Source: Prosthecobacter sp. (lineage in GTDB: Bacteria > Verrucomicrobiota > Verrucomicrobiia > Verrucomicrobiales > Verrucomicrobiaceae). Taken from it: a stretch of 30,639 nt of DNA. The stretch is taken from positions 1 through 30,639 of the forward strand of contig JAOZVT010001102.1 of NCBI GenBank assembly GCA_025869455.1. The letters are read 5' to 3'. The translations under genes were made by a program, and so were the position numbers. Numbering within the stretch: the stretch's first letter is position 1; the number at the start of each line of letters is the position of its first letter. The notes under the pieces are model-generated. The model was not told the DNA's origin. It was given only the letters and a program-made list of their open reading frames with translations, and made no database searches. This document shows positions 14,709-22,700 of this stretch, piece by piece.

Positions 14709-15479
14709 ATGTTTGACCTAACAAACAAAGTCGCCGTCATCACAGGCGGTGCCTCAGGCATTGGCAGAGCCATCGTTGAACGATTCCTCAAAGCAGGCGC
14801 GCAGGTCTTGCTGGTGGATCGAAATGAAGCCAGCATTCCTGGATCGGTGTTCCATCAAGCCGATGTCTCCAATGAAGACGCGGTGCATGGCATGATTGAA
14901 CGAGGTGTACAAGAGTTTGGCCACGTGGACATCCTCATCAATAACGCAGGTATTCAACCCCTAGGTGTCAGTTTTGACGAACTCACACCGCAGCTCATGC
15001 AGCGCACGCTGGAGGTCAATGTTCATTCCGTGGCCTTTGGTATCAAACATGGAGCAAAACTCATCAAGCCCGGCGGACGAATCATTAACACGGGTTCGTT
15101 TGTCGGCATGATCGGGTCTCCTTCTGGCACGGCTTATTCCATGTCAAAAGCCGCCGTGATTCACCTGACCAAGCTAGGAGCCATTGAACTGGCCGCCAAA
15201 GGCATCACCGTGAATTGCGTCTGTCCAGGCACCGTGCTCACACCCGCTGTCACGGATATCCCAGACAATCCTGAAATACCATTTGTTAGCCGAGCTACAC
15301 CACTTGGCCGACTGGCTCAGCCGGAGGAAATCGCGGCTGTGTTTCACTTCCTCGCCTCAGATGATGCAAGCTATGTCACAGGAGCCATCCTTCCCGTAGA
15401 TGGCGGCATCACCGCTGGCTGGAGTGAGTATCCTTTGACGGCACCGGATAACGTCATTGGAGGTCAATGGCATGATTGA
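14709..15479 (+). CDS. Short-chain dehydrogenase/reductase
   Basis: A classical SDR of 256 residues. It has the cofactor motif TGGASGIG (12-19), D37 after the second strand (VLLVDRN) indicating NAD preference, NNAG (78-81), and the catalytic S130, Y143 and K147 (YSMSK). A C-terminal TGAILPVDGGITAGWSEY follows. The frame is open upstream to 14607 inside the Rieske gene, but ATG 14709 is the standard SDR start and lies 14 bases after the Rieske stop. It probably oxidises an alcohol or reduces a carbonyl produced by the neighbouring oxygenase. The true substrate is unknown. Confidence 0.93.
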   Translation: MFDLTNKVAVITGGASGIGRAIVERFLKAGAQVLLVDRNEASIPGSVFHQADVSNEDAVHGMIERGVQEFGHVDILINNAGIQPLGVSFDELTPQLMQRTLEVNVHSVAFGIKHGAKLIKPGGRIINTGSFVGMIGSPSGTAYSMSKAAVIHLTKLGAIELAAKGITVNCVCPGTVLTPAVTDIPDNPEIPFVSRATPLGRLAQPEEIAAVFHFLASDDASYVTGAILPVDGGITAGWSEYPLTAPDNVIGGQWHD

Positions 15480-16128
15480 CATCCCAGAGTTGATCACCAT
15501 TCCTGTGGGCAGCTTCATCATGGGCACGGGAGCAGATGATCGTTTTGCTAATTCCACCGAAAGACCCGCGCATGAGGTAGTCCTCTCACGCCCTTTTTCA
15601 GTGGGGAAGTTTCCTGTCACTGAGGCACAATGGTCTGGTTTCAAAGGCGCGGGCCCCGTGAGCCCACTACCCGTTGTTCGCGTCAGTTGGTTTGATGCCC
15701 AACAATATGTCGAGTGGTTGCGAGAACAAACAAACCGCCCCTTCCGACTGCTCACAGAAAATGAATGGGAATACTGTTGTCGTGCAGGCAGCACCACCAT
15801 CTTCGCCACAGGCGATGACTTAGCCCCCACCCAGGCTAACTACTTGTATGACGAACTCGGCTTTAAGATTGGTCCAGGCACACGCACACCTTCAGGTGCC
15901 TATCCAGTGAATGCCTTCGGTCTGGAGGACATGCATGGCAATGTCTGCGAGTGGGTAGCAGATGCTTGGCACCCTAGCTATGCTGAACCCTCCGTAGCAA
16001 CCGCCCGCGTCATCCGTGGAGGAGCCTGGGACTATCTCCCGCGTCTCCTCCGCAGTGCGTGGCGTGACTCCGCAACACCCGATGTCCAACGAGACAATCT
16101 AGGCTTCCGCATTGCCTGCGATCTTTAA
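15472..16128 (+). CDS. SUMF1/formylglycine-generating-enzyme-fold protein lacking the catalytic cysteines
   Basis: A 218-residue protein with the FGE-sulfatase (SUMF1) fold. It has the N-terminal IPVGSFIMG, the EVVLSRPFSVGKFPVTEAQW strand, RLLTENEWEYCCRAG, DMHGNVCEWVADAWHP and a final RGGAWDYL with NLGFRIA. In authentic formylglycine-generating enzymes a cysteine pair lies before and within the GG-W...R-A-R region. The corresponding segment here (WDYLPRLLRSAWRDSATPDV) has none. So it is unlikely to convert sulfatase cysteine. Relatives also include iron-dependent sulfoxide synthases and non-catalytic domains. It overlaps the dehydrogenase gene by eight bases. An upstream in-frame ATG at 15457 is possible. 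Role unknown. Confidence 0.82.
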   Translation: MIDIPELITIPVGSFIMGTGADDRFANSTERPAHEVVLSRPFSVGKFPVTEAQWSGFKGAGPVSPLPVVRVSWFDAQQYVEWLREQTNRPFRLLTENEWEYCCRAGSTTIFATGDDLAPTQANYLYDELGFKIGPGTRTPSGAYPVNAFGLEDMHGNVCEWVADAWHPSYAEPSVATARVIRGGAWDYLPRLLRSAWRDSATPDVQRDNLGFRIACDL

Positions 16129-16132
16129 CCTC

Positions 16133-16996
16133 ATGAATACCAGTCCATACTCACCGCCCCCACGCTTTGTTTGGCCCAACGGGGCACGCTGCGCCTTCAT
16201 GCTCTGCTTTGACGTGGATGGTGAAACAACCGCCCTTTCTGAAGACCCTGCACTCGTATCCCGCGTGACCACCATGTCCCAGTGTGAATATGGACCTAAC
16301 ATTGGCGTGCCGCGTCTGCTAGGCCTGCTAGATCACCTTCAAGTGCCCGCGACTTTTTTCGTCCCCAGCTACATTGCGGAACATCATCCACGCATGATGG
16401 AGGCCATTTGCACGCGAGGTCACGAAATCGGCGCTCACGGTCATCTCCATGAAAAGTTAGCGCATGTATCTCCTGATGAAGAACGTGCCATCTTGGAAAA
16501 AAGCGTGGGCATTTTGGAACGAATCACAGGCAAGCGCCCCATTGGATACCGAGCCCCTTGGTTTGAGATCAATCCCGGCACTCCTGATCTGCTGCACGAA
16601 TTCGGCTTTCTCTACAATGCCAGCATGATGGCTGATGATGTGCCTTTTACGCATCCCAATGGCCTCATTGAAATTCCAGGACAATGGCTGCTGGAAGATT
16701 GGGAGCAATTTGCTTTCAACGCCGAACCCGCTTGGGGATTCATCCCTGAAAACTGCTCCAAAGTCTTTGATCTCTGGTGGCGTGAATTTGAGGCCATGCA
16801 TGACTTTGGCTGCTGTTTTGTGCTGACGTTGCATCCTTGGTTAAGCGGCAGACCTTCACGTGTGCGACTGCTAGAAGAGTTGCTCGTCAAAGCTCATGAA
16901 CGTGGGCATGTCTGGTTTGCTCGTGGAAATGAAATCGCGGCTTATGTTCGTGACCACCCAGAAGCTAGACGAGAGCTCAACTTCGACACCCCATGA
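16133..16996 (+). CDS. PuuE-like polysaccharide-deacetylase-fold hydrolase
   Basis: A 287-residue NodB-fold protein close to the allantoinase PuuE, cyclic-imide hydrolase and HpPgdA group. Motifs are LCFDVDGET (first acidic motif), GVPRLLGLLDHLQVPATFFV, EIGAHGHLHEKL with the two motif histidines, GYRAPWFEINP, and a C-terminal LTLHPWLSGRPSR. In PuuE-type relatives this scaffold opens cyclic amides (allantoin, imides, hydantoin-like rings) rather than sugars, which suits a nitrogen-catabolic cluster better than cell-wall deacetylation. There is no signal peptide, so it acts in the cytoplasm. An upstream in-frame ATG at 16112 lies inside the preceding gene and is not preferred. Its stop overlaps the next start (ATGA). 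Substrate is inference. Confidence 0.85.
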   Translation: MNTSPYSPPPRFVWPNGARCAFMLCFDVDGETTALSEDPALVSRVTTMSQCEYGPNIGVPRLLGLLDHLQVPATFFVPSYIAEHHPRMMEAICTRGHEIGAHGHLHEKLAHVSPDEERAILEKSVGILERITGKRPIGYRAPWFEINPGTPDLLHEFGFLYNASMMADDVPFTHPNGLIEIPGQWLLEDWEQFAFNAEPAWGFIPENCSKVFDLWWREFEAMHDFGCCFVLTLHPWLSGRPSRVRLLEELLVKAHERGHVWFARGNEIAAYVRDHPEARRELNFDTP

Positions 16997-17817
16997 AACT
17001 CCAGTATTTTGTTTCCTGCTGGGGCAATGAAGTGGACCAAACAGGTGCTCTAGCGTTAGCCAAAGAATGGAAGGCTGATGGTATCGAAGGTCCACCACCC
17101 AATGATGCGGTCAATGCTGAAGCTATGGCCAATCGCGAGCTCCCTTGGATTGCCGAAGTGGTCAGCGGAGGCGCTTATGTTCCACGAGCCCATTTGACAC
17201 CCGCTCAACATCTGGATGATTTGCGCAGTATCACCGAGGCCAGCCTACCCTCTGTGCCCGTTTTTATCAATGCCCTGATCGGAAGTGATGCTTGGTCATT
17301 TCGGGATCAAGTCCGTTTCTTTGAATCCGCTTTAAAAATCGAAGCCGATCTCGGTGTTACGATGGCCTTTGAGACCCATCGCAGCCGCTCCACTTTCAAC
17401 CCGTGGGTCACCCGCGATCTCGTCCTTGAACTACCGACTCTGCGTTTGAACTGCGATTTCAGCCACTGGTGCGCCGTGTGCGAGCGACTGGTCATGGAAG
17501 AAGAGCCTGAGTTGTTAGACCTGTTTGCCAGCCGTGCCCAGCATATACATGCGCGGATCGGCTATGATCAAGGTCCTCAAGTTCCTGATCCACGTGCGCC
17601 AGAATACGCAGAGGCGGTCGATAAACATGTAAGTTGGTGGCAGCACATCGTTACACAACAGGCAGCTCAAGGACGCACAAACTTGACGTTCACCCCTGAG
17701 TTTGGCCCAGACGGGTATCTGCAAGCGCAGCCCTTCACACGCCAGCCAGTCGCCGATCTGCGTGATCTGAACGCCTGGATGATGCGTCATCTCAGAAATG
17801 TGATAACCGCGCCTTAA
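16993..17817 (+). CDS. Xylose isomerase-like TIM-barrel protein
   Basis: A 274-residue sugar-phosphate isomerase/AP endonuclease 2-like TIM barrel. It opens MKLQYFVSCWGNEVDQ and carries candidate divalent metal ligands on successive strands: E in FETHRSR, D/H in NCDFSHW, H in HIHARIGYD, and E in FTPEFGPDGY. Such folds act as isomerases, epimerases, dehydratases or hydrolases on small polar molecules; the reaction here cannot be assigned. It overlaps the PuuE-like gene by four bases, so the two are probably partners acting in sequence. It ends the second run of the island; 60 bases separate it from the regulator gene. Confidence 0.82.
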   Translation: MKLQYFVSCWGNEVDQTGALALAKEWKADGIEGPPPNDAVNAEAMANRELPWIAEVVSGGAYVPRAHLTPAQHLDDLRSITEASLPSVPVFINALIGSDAWSFRDQVRFFESALKIEADLGVTMAFETHRSRSTFNPWVTRDLVLELPTLRLNCDFSHWCAVCERLVMEEEPELLDLFASRAQHIHARIGYDQGPQVPDPRAPEYAEAVDKHVSWWQHIVTQQAAQGRTNLTFTPEFGPDGYLQAQPFTRQPVADLRDLNAWMMRHLRNVITAP

Positions 17818-17819
17818 TC

Positions 17820-17848
17820 TTCATACGATTTTCGCAAAAGTTCATACG
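17820..17848 (+). promoter_or_regulatory. Direct repeats at the nikR-like promoter, candidate operator
   Basis: TTCATACG occurs twice in direct orientation (17820-17827 and 17841-17848), 21 bases or two helical turns apart, in the short gap before the nikR-like gene. The first copy extends as TTCATACGATT, repeated on the opposite strand at 5391-5381. TCATAC is also the half-site of the E. coli NikR operator (GTATGA-N16-TCATAC), though here the copies are direct rather than inverted. Autoregulation by the adjacent ribbon-helix-helix protein is a natural reading but is inference. Confidence 0.5.
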
Positions 17849-17877
17849 CATGGCCCATGCGATGCTATGAAGCAGTC

Positions 17878-18357
17878 ATGGCCGATGAACCAACATCAGG
17901 CGACTCCACCGCCCAACGTATTACCATCTCACTCCCTGAAGCTGTTTTTCATCAGTTTGAGGAGTTGATGACTGAACGCGGTTTTCAGAACCGATCTCAA
18001 GCCATCTCCGAAGTGCTTTCTCAGCACATTTCAGACTATTACAGTCTCAAAGGAAATCGCATGATGGCAGGCACGATCACGCTTTTTTATGACCATAAGC
18101 GCTCAGGTCTGAAACAACAAATCGCCGATATCCAACACGACAATATTCGCGAGGTGATCAGCTCCCTTCATGTCCTGCTGGAAAACAGCAACACCATGGA
18201 AGTCATCCTCGTACAAGGCCCAGCCAAACGCTTGCGGGTGATCGCTAACAAACTGCTCGCCTGCAAAGGTGTGCTAGCAGGCAGGCTCAACCTGACCCGC
18301 ACACTGATGCCCCCTATTCAGACCGTCTCCGACGAAGAAGAACCCTCTCAATCATGA
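17878..18357 (+). CDS. NikR-like ribbon-helix-helix regulator lacking two nickel ligands
   Basis: A 159-residue transcription factor with the two NikR modules. The N-terminal ribbon-helix-helix DNA-binding domain covers about residues 12-50 (RITISLPEAVFHQF then NRSQAISEVL). The C-terminal ACT-like domain begins near residue 63. A gap-free 39-residue alignment by eye to E. coli NikR places its nickel ligands H76, H87, H89 and C95 at H87, H98, L100 and T106. Two of the four are therefore lost, and high-affinity square-planar nickel binding is unlikely. It may sense another ligand, plausibly a guanidino compound or nitrogen metabolite. An in-frame ATG at 17857 is possible. It is translationally coupled (ATGA) to the UAAP1 gene. 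Confidence 0.88.
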   Translation: MADEPTSGDSTAQRITISLPEAVFHQFEELMTERGFQNRSQAISEVLSQHISDYYSLKGNRMMAGTITLFYDHKRSGLKQQIADIQHDNIREVISSLHVLLENSNTMEVILVQGPAKRLRVIANKLLACKGVLAGRLNLTRTLMPPIQTVSDEEEPSQS

Positions 18358-19070
18358 CCCCTATTTATCAACTCGAACTCAACGGTGCAGGCATGTGGTC
18401 TCGCATCATTGGTCGGCATAAAACACTGCGCCTAACCGATTTAGAAGGGGGTGCCAATGTCGGCATGCTGCTCTATCACGCGACCGAAAGGCATGAACGC
18501 TACAACATGCCCGACACCCTCAAAGGCCAACACATCTTTTACCTTCGCTCCCCCTACTGCCTACACTCAGACATGGGGAGACTCTTGGCCTCCATCACAC
18601 AAGATACGGTGGGCTGGCATGACACCGTTTGTGGGGGTAGTGATGCGGCACTCGTCGCGCAAAAATATGGTGAGAACACTTTCCAATCTGGACGCAATTC
18701 ATTCTACCGCAATGCGCGGGAATGCTTCCTGATTGAACTCTCCAAATGGGGATTGGGTGAACGTGATCTCGTGCCTAACATCAACTGGTTTAGCAAAGTC
18801 GTCTCCGATGATGTCGGCAAACTGAGCTTTGTCAGCACTCACTCAAAGGCTGGCGATTACGTGGATCTAAGATTCGAAATGGACACCTTGGTCGTGCTCA
18901 ACACCTGCCAGCATCCACTTGACCCAGATCCCGAATACCGGCCACGACGAGTCAAACTAGAAGTCTTCCCCAGCATCGTTCCAACACTAGAAGATCCAAG
19001 TTTCACCGTGCGACCTGAAAACGAACGAGCACGCCAAAACACCGAAGATTTTTACCTTCTCGCTCAATGA
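18354..19070 (+). CDS. Urea-amidolyase-associated protein UAAP1, probable carboxyguanidine deiminase subunit
   Basis: A 238-residue DUF1989-family protein. Such pairs next to urea carboxylase were named UAAP1/UAAP2 and homologues were later shown to form carboxyguanidine deiminase (CgdAB), which converts carboxyguanidine to allophanate and ammonia. Visible conserved parts are WSRIIGRHKTLRLTDLEGGA, LYHATERHERYNMPDT, DTVGWHDTVCGG and a C-terminal LRFEMDTLVVLNTCQHPLDP. The matching GRHKTLRLTDLEG and GQTLRIADLEG segments show that it and the next gene are paralogues. Both ends overlap neighbours by four bases (ATGA). The assignment as UAAP1 rather than UAAP2 rests on length and order. Confidence 0.88.
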   Translation: MTPIYQLELNGAGMWSRIIGRHKTLRLTDLEGGANVGMLLYHATERHERYNMPDTLKGQHIFYLRSPYCLHSDMGRLLASITQDTVGWHDTVCGGSDAALVAQKYGENTFQSGRNSFYRNARECFLIELSKWGLGERDLVPNINWFSKVVSDDVGKLSFVSTHSKAGDYVDLRFEMDTLVVLNTCQHPLDPDPEYRPRRVKLEVFPSIVPTLEDPSFTVRPENERARQNTEDFYLLAQ

Positions 19071-19714
19071 GTGCCTTTATTCCCACCACCTCAACTCTGG
19101 AGCCTTCAACCGCTGTCTATGACCACACAGTCTTAGCGGGTGATCATTGGGTTCACGAAATCAAAAAAGGGCAAACTTTGCGCATCGCAGATCTCGAAGG
19201 CAACCAAGCCGCCGATACTCTTTTTTACAATGCGCATGAGCCGCTAGAACGTTACAGCGCGAGCGATACCATTCGTCATCAAGCCGCCCTGTATTTGACC
19301 ACCGGCACAAGATTGATGTCCACTCGTGGCAACCCATTGCTGACCATCGTGGCGGACACTTGCGGAAATCACGACACCCTCGGCGGGGCCTGCTCCCGTG
19401 AGAGCAATGTCATGCGTTACGCCTTTGATAAAGAGCCCATGCATGCCTGCCGTGACAGCTTCATACGTGGTGTCCAATGCTGGAGTCATGGCATGGGTAA
19501 ACGTGACATCACCTGCAATATCAATTTCTTCATGAACGTGCCCGTTAGTCCTGATGGGCAACTGCGCTTTGCCGATGGTGTATCAGGCCCTGGTTTCTAC
19601 GTCGAAATGCGTGCTGAGATGGATGTGGTGGCACTGATGTCCAACTGCCCTCAGCTCAACAATCCCTGCAACGCCTACAACCCGACTCCAGTAAGAGTTC
19701 TTATCTGGGACTGA
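19067..19714 (+). CDS. Urea-amidolyase-associated protein UAAP2, probable carboxyguanidine deiminase subunit
   Basis: A 215-residue second DUF1989 protein, partner of the preceding one. Characteristic segments are KKGQTLRIADLEGNQAADTL, LFYNAHEPLERYSASDTIRH, ADTCGNHDTLGGACS with candidate metal-binding Cys and His residues, CNINFFMNV, and the C-terminal SNCPQLNNPCNAYNPTPVRV. The two subunits probably form one deiminase acting between the carboxylase and allophanate hydrolase. Their presence is the best sequence argument that guanidine rather than urea is the true carboxylase substrate here, since urea carboxylation needs no deiminase. Ends three bases before the carboxylase ATG. Confidence 0.9.
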   Translation: MSAFIPTTSTLEPSTAVYDHTVLAGDHWVHEIKKGQTLRIADLEGNQAADTLFYNAHEPLERYSASDTIRHQAALYLTTGTRLMSTRGNPLLTIVADTCGNHDTLGGACSRESNVMRYAFDKEPMHACRDSFIRGVQCWSHGMGKRDITCNINFFMNVPVSPDGQLRFADGVSGPGFYVEMRAEMDVVALMSNCPQLNNPCNAYNPTPVRVLIWD

Positions 19715-19717
19715 TTT

Positions 19718-22700
19718 ATGTTCTCCAAAGTCTTGATCGCCAATCGCGGCGAAATCGCTTGCCGCATCATCCGCACTCTCAAGAAACTGGGCATCCAATC
19801 GGTGTCCGTTTATTCTGAGGCAGATCGTGACGCCCCTCATGTATCCATGGCTGACGAGTCCTATTTGTTAGGCCCGGCACCCGTGGCAGAGAGTTACATC
19901 AATCAGCAGCGCATTCTGGAAGTCGCCGCAGAATCTGGTGCCCAAGCCATCCATCCTGGCTACGGTTTGCTAAGTGAAAACCCAGGATTTGCAGAAGCTT
20001 GTGAAAAAGCAGGCATGGCATTCATGGGCCCCACCCCAGATCAGATGCGTGCCTTCGGTCTAAAGCACACCGCACGCGAACGCGCCTTGGTTTGCCAAGT
20101 ACCTCTAATCCCAGGCTCTGACCTCCTCAAAGATGCCGAAGAAGCGGTCCGTGAAGCATCACGCATTGGCTTTCCAGTCATGCTCAAGAGCACAGCTGGG
20201 GGCGGCGGGATCGGGATGCGACGCTGCGACGATGAAGCATCTTTAGTCGCCGCTTTTGAATCCGTGGTTAGGCAAGGTAAATCCAGTTTCGGGGACGGAG
20301 GCGTCTTTGTCGAAAAGCTCGTCGTCAATGCCCGGCACGTGGAAGTACAGATCTTTGGCGATGGCAAAGGCAAGGTCGTAGCACTGGGAGAACGGGATTG
20401 CTCCACCCAACGCAGAAACCAAAAAATCATCGAAGAAACCCCGGCCCCAAATCTCTCGGATGAAACGCGACACTCCTTGTGGGAAAGCGCGGTTCGTTTG
20501 GGTGAATCCGTCAACTATCGCTCGGCAGGAACGGTGGAGTTTGTCTATGATGCGGATACTGGTGAGTTCTACTTTCTGGAGGTCAACACCCGCCTGCAAG
20601 TTGAGCATACCGTCACAGAAGCAGTGACCGGACTGGACTTGGTCGAATGGATGGTACGTACCGCTGCAGAAGAAGATGTGGGGCTGGCTAACTATGTCTT
20701 TGCTCCCAATGGCAGCGCTATCCAGGTGCGCGTGTATGCGGAAGACCCCAACAAGGATTTTCAGCCAAGCTGCGGCCGGATGACCGAAGTCATTCTACCC
20801 GCGTCAGCGCGCTGCGATGGCTGGATCAGCACCGGCACTGAGGTCACCCCCTACTATGACCCATTGCTGACCAAAATCATTGTCCATGGCAGTGACCGTA
20901 GCGAGGCCATTCAGAAACTCCAAGACGCCCTAGATGACACTCACCTGAGCGGCATCGAAACCAATCTGGATTATCTACGCCAAATCATTCGTGATCCTTT
21001 ATTCACCGAAGGTCGCATCACGACTCGCGCCTTGGCAACGAAGTTCCTGTATCAGCCCTCGACGATTGACGTCTTATCCCCTGGTGTTCAAACCACCCTT
21101 CAGGATTATCCTGGCCGTATTGGTTATTGGGAAATTGGCGTTCCACCTTCAGGAGCCATGGACCCACTGGCCCTACGCATTTCTAACCAATTACTCGGCA
21201 ACAATGAAGATGCCGCTGGCCTTGAAATCACCATTGCTGGCCCAACACTTCGATTCAATGTTGGTACCACCCTTTGTCTAACAGGTGCCAGCCTTAGTGC
21301 AGAAATAGATGGAGAACCCATTCCATTCTGGAAACCCGTGCCGATACAGGCAGGACAAACTCTGAAGCTTGGTCGAATCACCGGTCAGGGCTGCCGCACT
21401 TACCTAGCTGTGCAAGGCGGTTTCGAGGTTCCTCCCTATCTGGGTAGTCGCTCCACTTTCACCTTGGGTAATTTTGGTGGCCATGCAGGCCGTGCTTTAC
21501 GTGTGGGTGATGTGCTCCACATCCAATCGACGACTAGCGAAATCGGCAATCCGGCCTTGGCAGCTATCCATCCGTTCTCGGATGCTACACAAGCCAATAG
21601 CCCCGTCACCATTCAAGTCATCTACGGTCCTCATGGAGCCCCTGACTTCTTCACCCCCGAAGACATCGAGATGTTCTTCGGCACGCTGTGGGAAGTTCAT
21701 TACAATTCCGCACGCACGGGTGTTCGCCTCATCGGCCCAAAACCCAAATGGGCACGCTCAGATGGCGGTGAAGCTGGCCTCCACCCATCCAACATTCACG
21801 ACAATGCTTATGCCATCGGTTCCATCGATTTCACTGGCGACATGCCCATCATTCTAGGACCGGATGGCCCTAGTCTCGGTGGTTTTGTCTGTCCTGCCGT
21901 GGTCGCTCATGCAGAACTCTGGAAGCTCGGGCAGCTCAAGCCAGGCGACAAAATCCAGTTCATCGCGATCACGCTGGAGCAAGCCGAAGCCTTGGATGCG
22001 AGCATTGAAGATGCCTTGTTAGGCAAAGGCTTGACGCCTCCGACCAATGCTGTCCACTCCGTTCCCAGCAGTGCCATTCGCCATCTAATCGTCCCCACGA
22101 ACTCACGTCCCGCCGTCGTCTTCCGGCCAGCCGGAGATCGTCACTTGCTCATTGAGTTTGGTCCCTTAGTTCTGGATATCGCTCTGCGTTTTTGGGTCCA
22201 TGCGGTTTATCTAAAACTGCAGGAAATGCAGCATCCTGGCATTGTTGATCTCACCCCAGGCATTCGTTCACTGCAGGTGCATGTGGATGGAAAAAAACTC
22301 CGTTTATCCGAGGCCGAACACCTGATCTCCAAGCTCATCGAATCCCTGGATGACGTGGAGCATCTGGAGGTTCCCTCGCGCATTGTGCATCTACCGTTAT
22401 CCTGGGATGATCCACAGACGCAGCTAGCCATTGATAAATACATGCAATCCGTGCGCCCTGACGCACCGTGGTGCCCTAGCAACATCGAATTCATTCGCAG
22501 GATCAATGGACTCAATAGCATCGCTGACGTGCAACGAATCGTCTTTGATGCCAGTTACCTCGTGCTCGGCCTTGGCGATGTTTACCTCGGTGCCCCAGTC
22601 GCCACACCTTTGGACCCACGTCACCGCTTGGTCACCACCAAGTACAATCCAGCACGCACATGGACCCCCGAAAATGCCGTGGGGATTGGCGGTGCCTACA

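Noticed and set aside
15357..15830. A 157-codon minus-strand open frame across the SDR and SUMF1-fold genes
   Set aside because: It lies opposite two well-supported genes and its translation has no family features.
15472..16128. Calling the SUMF1-fold protein a sulfatase-modifying enzyme
   Set aside because: The catalytic cysteines are absent and no sulfatase gene is in the window.
16133..16996. Calling the NodB-fold protein a chitin or peptidoglycan deacetylase
   Set aside because: There is no signal peptide, and its motifs and context resemble PuuE-type amide hydrolases more closely.
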